Below, piece by piece: positions 63,021-64,000 of a DNA stretch of 64,000 bases. How positions within the stretch are numbered: the stretch's first letter is position 1; each line of letters begins with the position of its first letter. The notes under the pieces were generated by a model, which had not been told where the DNA came from, searched no databases, and worked only from the letters and a program-made list of their open reading frames with translations. The stretch comes from Rouxiella silvae (GTDB taxonomy: Bacteria > Pseudomonadota > Gammaproteobacteria > Enterobacterales > Enterobacteriaceae), in the NCBI RefSeq assembly GCF_002093625.1, contig NZ_MRWD01000022.1:1-64000 (forward strand), given 5' to 3'. The translations under genes were made by a program, and so were the position numbers.

Positions 63021-64000
63021 ATGTTGTATGATGCATCCCATGAGAAGGATAACTGTGGTTTTGGCCTGATCGCCCATATTGAAGGTGAACCTAGCCATAA
63101 GGTCGTCCGCACGGCCATTCACGGACTGGCACGTATGCAACACCGTGGCGCAATTCTTTCTGACGGAAAGACTGGCGACGGTTGCGGCCTGTCATTGCAA
63201 AAACCGGATCGTTTCTTCCGGATGATCGCCGAAGAGCGCGGCTGGCGCTTGGCGAAAAACTACGCCGTGGGCATGATCTTCCTCAACAACGATGACGAAC
63301 GCGCGGCAGAAAGCCGCCGCATTATCGAAGAAGAAATCCTGAACGAAACGCTGTCGGTTGTCGGCTGGCGTGATGTCCCGACGAACCCGGACGTTCTCGG
63401 CTCGATTGCGCTCTCCTCCATGCCGCGTATCGAACAAATTTTTATCAACGCGCCTGCCGGTTGGCGTCCGCGTGATATGGAGCGCCGCCTGTATATGGCG
63501 CGCCGCCGCATTGAAAAACGCATTGGCGAGTGTGAAAACCCGGACAAAGAGTTTTACGTCTGTAGCTTCTCCAACGCGGTCAATATCTATAAAGGCCTGT
63601 GCATGCCGATAGACTTGCCGCGCTTTTATCTTGACCTGGCAGACCTGCGTCTGGAATCGGCCATTTGCCTGTTCCACCAGCGCTTCTCTACCAACACCGT
63701 TCCACGCTGGCCACTGGCGCAGCCGTTCCGCTATCTGGCGCACAACGGTGAAATCAACACCATCACCGGCAACCGCCAGTGGGCCCGCGCGCGAGCCTAC
63801 AAATTTAAAACCCCACTTATCCCAGATCTGCAGGACGCGTCGCCGTTTGTTAATGAAACCGGCTCGGACTCCAGCTCGTTGGACAACATGCTGGAGCTGT
63901 TCCTTGCCGGCGGTATGGACCTGCTGCGCGCCATGCGTTTGCTGGTGCCACCGGCCTGGCAGCAGAACCCGGACATGGACCAGGACCTGCGCGCGTTCTT
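63021..64000 (+). CDS. gltB: Glutamate synthase (NADPH) large subunit, 5' part
   Basis: 326 codons to the window edge, open without a stop. The propeptide MLYDASHEKDN is followed by CGFGLIAHIEGEPSHKVVRT, where Cys12 is the N-terminal nucleophile exposed after processing. CLFHQRFSTNTVPRWPLAQP and FRYLAHNGEINTITGNRQWA complete the class II glutamine amidotransferase site. GltB/GltD makes two glutamates from glutamine and 2-oxoglutarate. ATG 63021 is chosen for its ribosome site; a GTG at 62961 would add 20 residues, reminiscent of the longer E. coli N-terminus. Confidence 0.97.
   Translation, partial: MLYDASHEKDNCGFGLIAHIEGEPSHKVVRTAIHGLARMQHRGAILSDGKTGDGCGLSLQKPDRFFRMIAEERGWRLAKNYAVGMIFLNNDDERAAESRRIIEEEILNETLSVVGWRDVPTNPDVLGSIALSSMPRIEQIFINAPAGWRPRDMERRLYMARRRIEKRIGECENPDKEFYVCSFSNAVNIYKGLCMPIDLPRFYLDLADLRLESAICLFHQRFSTNTVPRWPLAQPFRYLAHNGEINTITGNRQWARARAYKFKTPLIPDLQDASPFVNETGSDSSSLDNMLELFLAGGMDLLRAMRLLVPPAWQQNPDMDQDLRAF

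Overview
The window is a stretch of a Gram-negative enterobacterial chromosome (order Enterobacterales). The backbone carries pepA-holC-valS, rraB-argF, pyrLBI-ridA, uxaCA/exuTR, yqjA-mzrA-yqjCDEK-yqjF-yqjG, yhaJK, rnpB, rsmI-lpoA-yraN-diaA-dolP-mtgA and arcZ/arcB-gltB, with proteins close to those of E. coli. The presence of an Anbu operon and the absence of elbB between mtgA and arcB suggest a relative outside Escherichia, perhaps in the Yersiniaceae (Rahnella/Serratia/Ewingella type). That family-level guess is inference only.

Layout. (1) Positions 1 to about 17.8 kb are an accessory island ending at the 3' end of a leucine tRNA (leuX, CAA anticodon), with a P4-type tyrosine integrase next to it. 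Its left part is transposon and plasmid debris. An ArdC-like antirestriction gene is cut by a Tn3-family inverted repeat. The transposase remnant behind that repeat is cut in turn by a second Tn3-family unit with its own pair of 38-bp ends, which carries an ABC-F ATPase gene and a truncated transposase. A plasmid-like block follows: a ParD/ParE toxin-antitoxin pair, a short ParA with a small partner and repeat clusters, and a PD-(D/E)XK endonuclease-like protein. A second copy of the first Tn3 end lies beyond it, in the same orientation. The right part of the island holds a complete tripartite efflux operon (outer membrane factor, HlyD-type adaptor, DHA2-type MFS pump), two AraC-type regulators, a cupin protein, and fragments of LysR, IS630 and IS110 genes.

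(2) Positions 18 to 39 kb: a porin, ampH, lptFG, pepA-holC-valS, an acetyltransferase, rraB, argF under two ARG boxes, a GH13 sugar phosphorylase, the attenuator-controlled pyrBI operon, ridA, and a four-gene Anbu operon (permuted ATP-grasp, alpha-E, transglutaminase-like, proteasome-type protease) behind a sigma-54-like promoter.

(3) Positions 39 to 51 kb: hexuronate catabolism (uxaCA, exuT, exuR with ygjV) and the yqj membrane and stress cluster. A family of 50-bp tandem repeats separates the convergent yqjG and yhaJ genes.

(4) Positions 52 to 64 kb: yhaK, RNase P RNA with 114-bp duplicated terminator repeats, the rsmI/lpoA region, mtgA, the ArcZ small RNA convergent with arcB, and the first 980 bases of gltB, which runs off the window.

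No single element can be called a proven new system. The most interesting places are the nested Tn3/ABC-F unit, the partition/toxin/endonuclease block between two like-oriented Tn3 ends, the Anbu operon with its sigma-54-like promoter, and a decayed coupled reading frame that sits where elbB would be expected.
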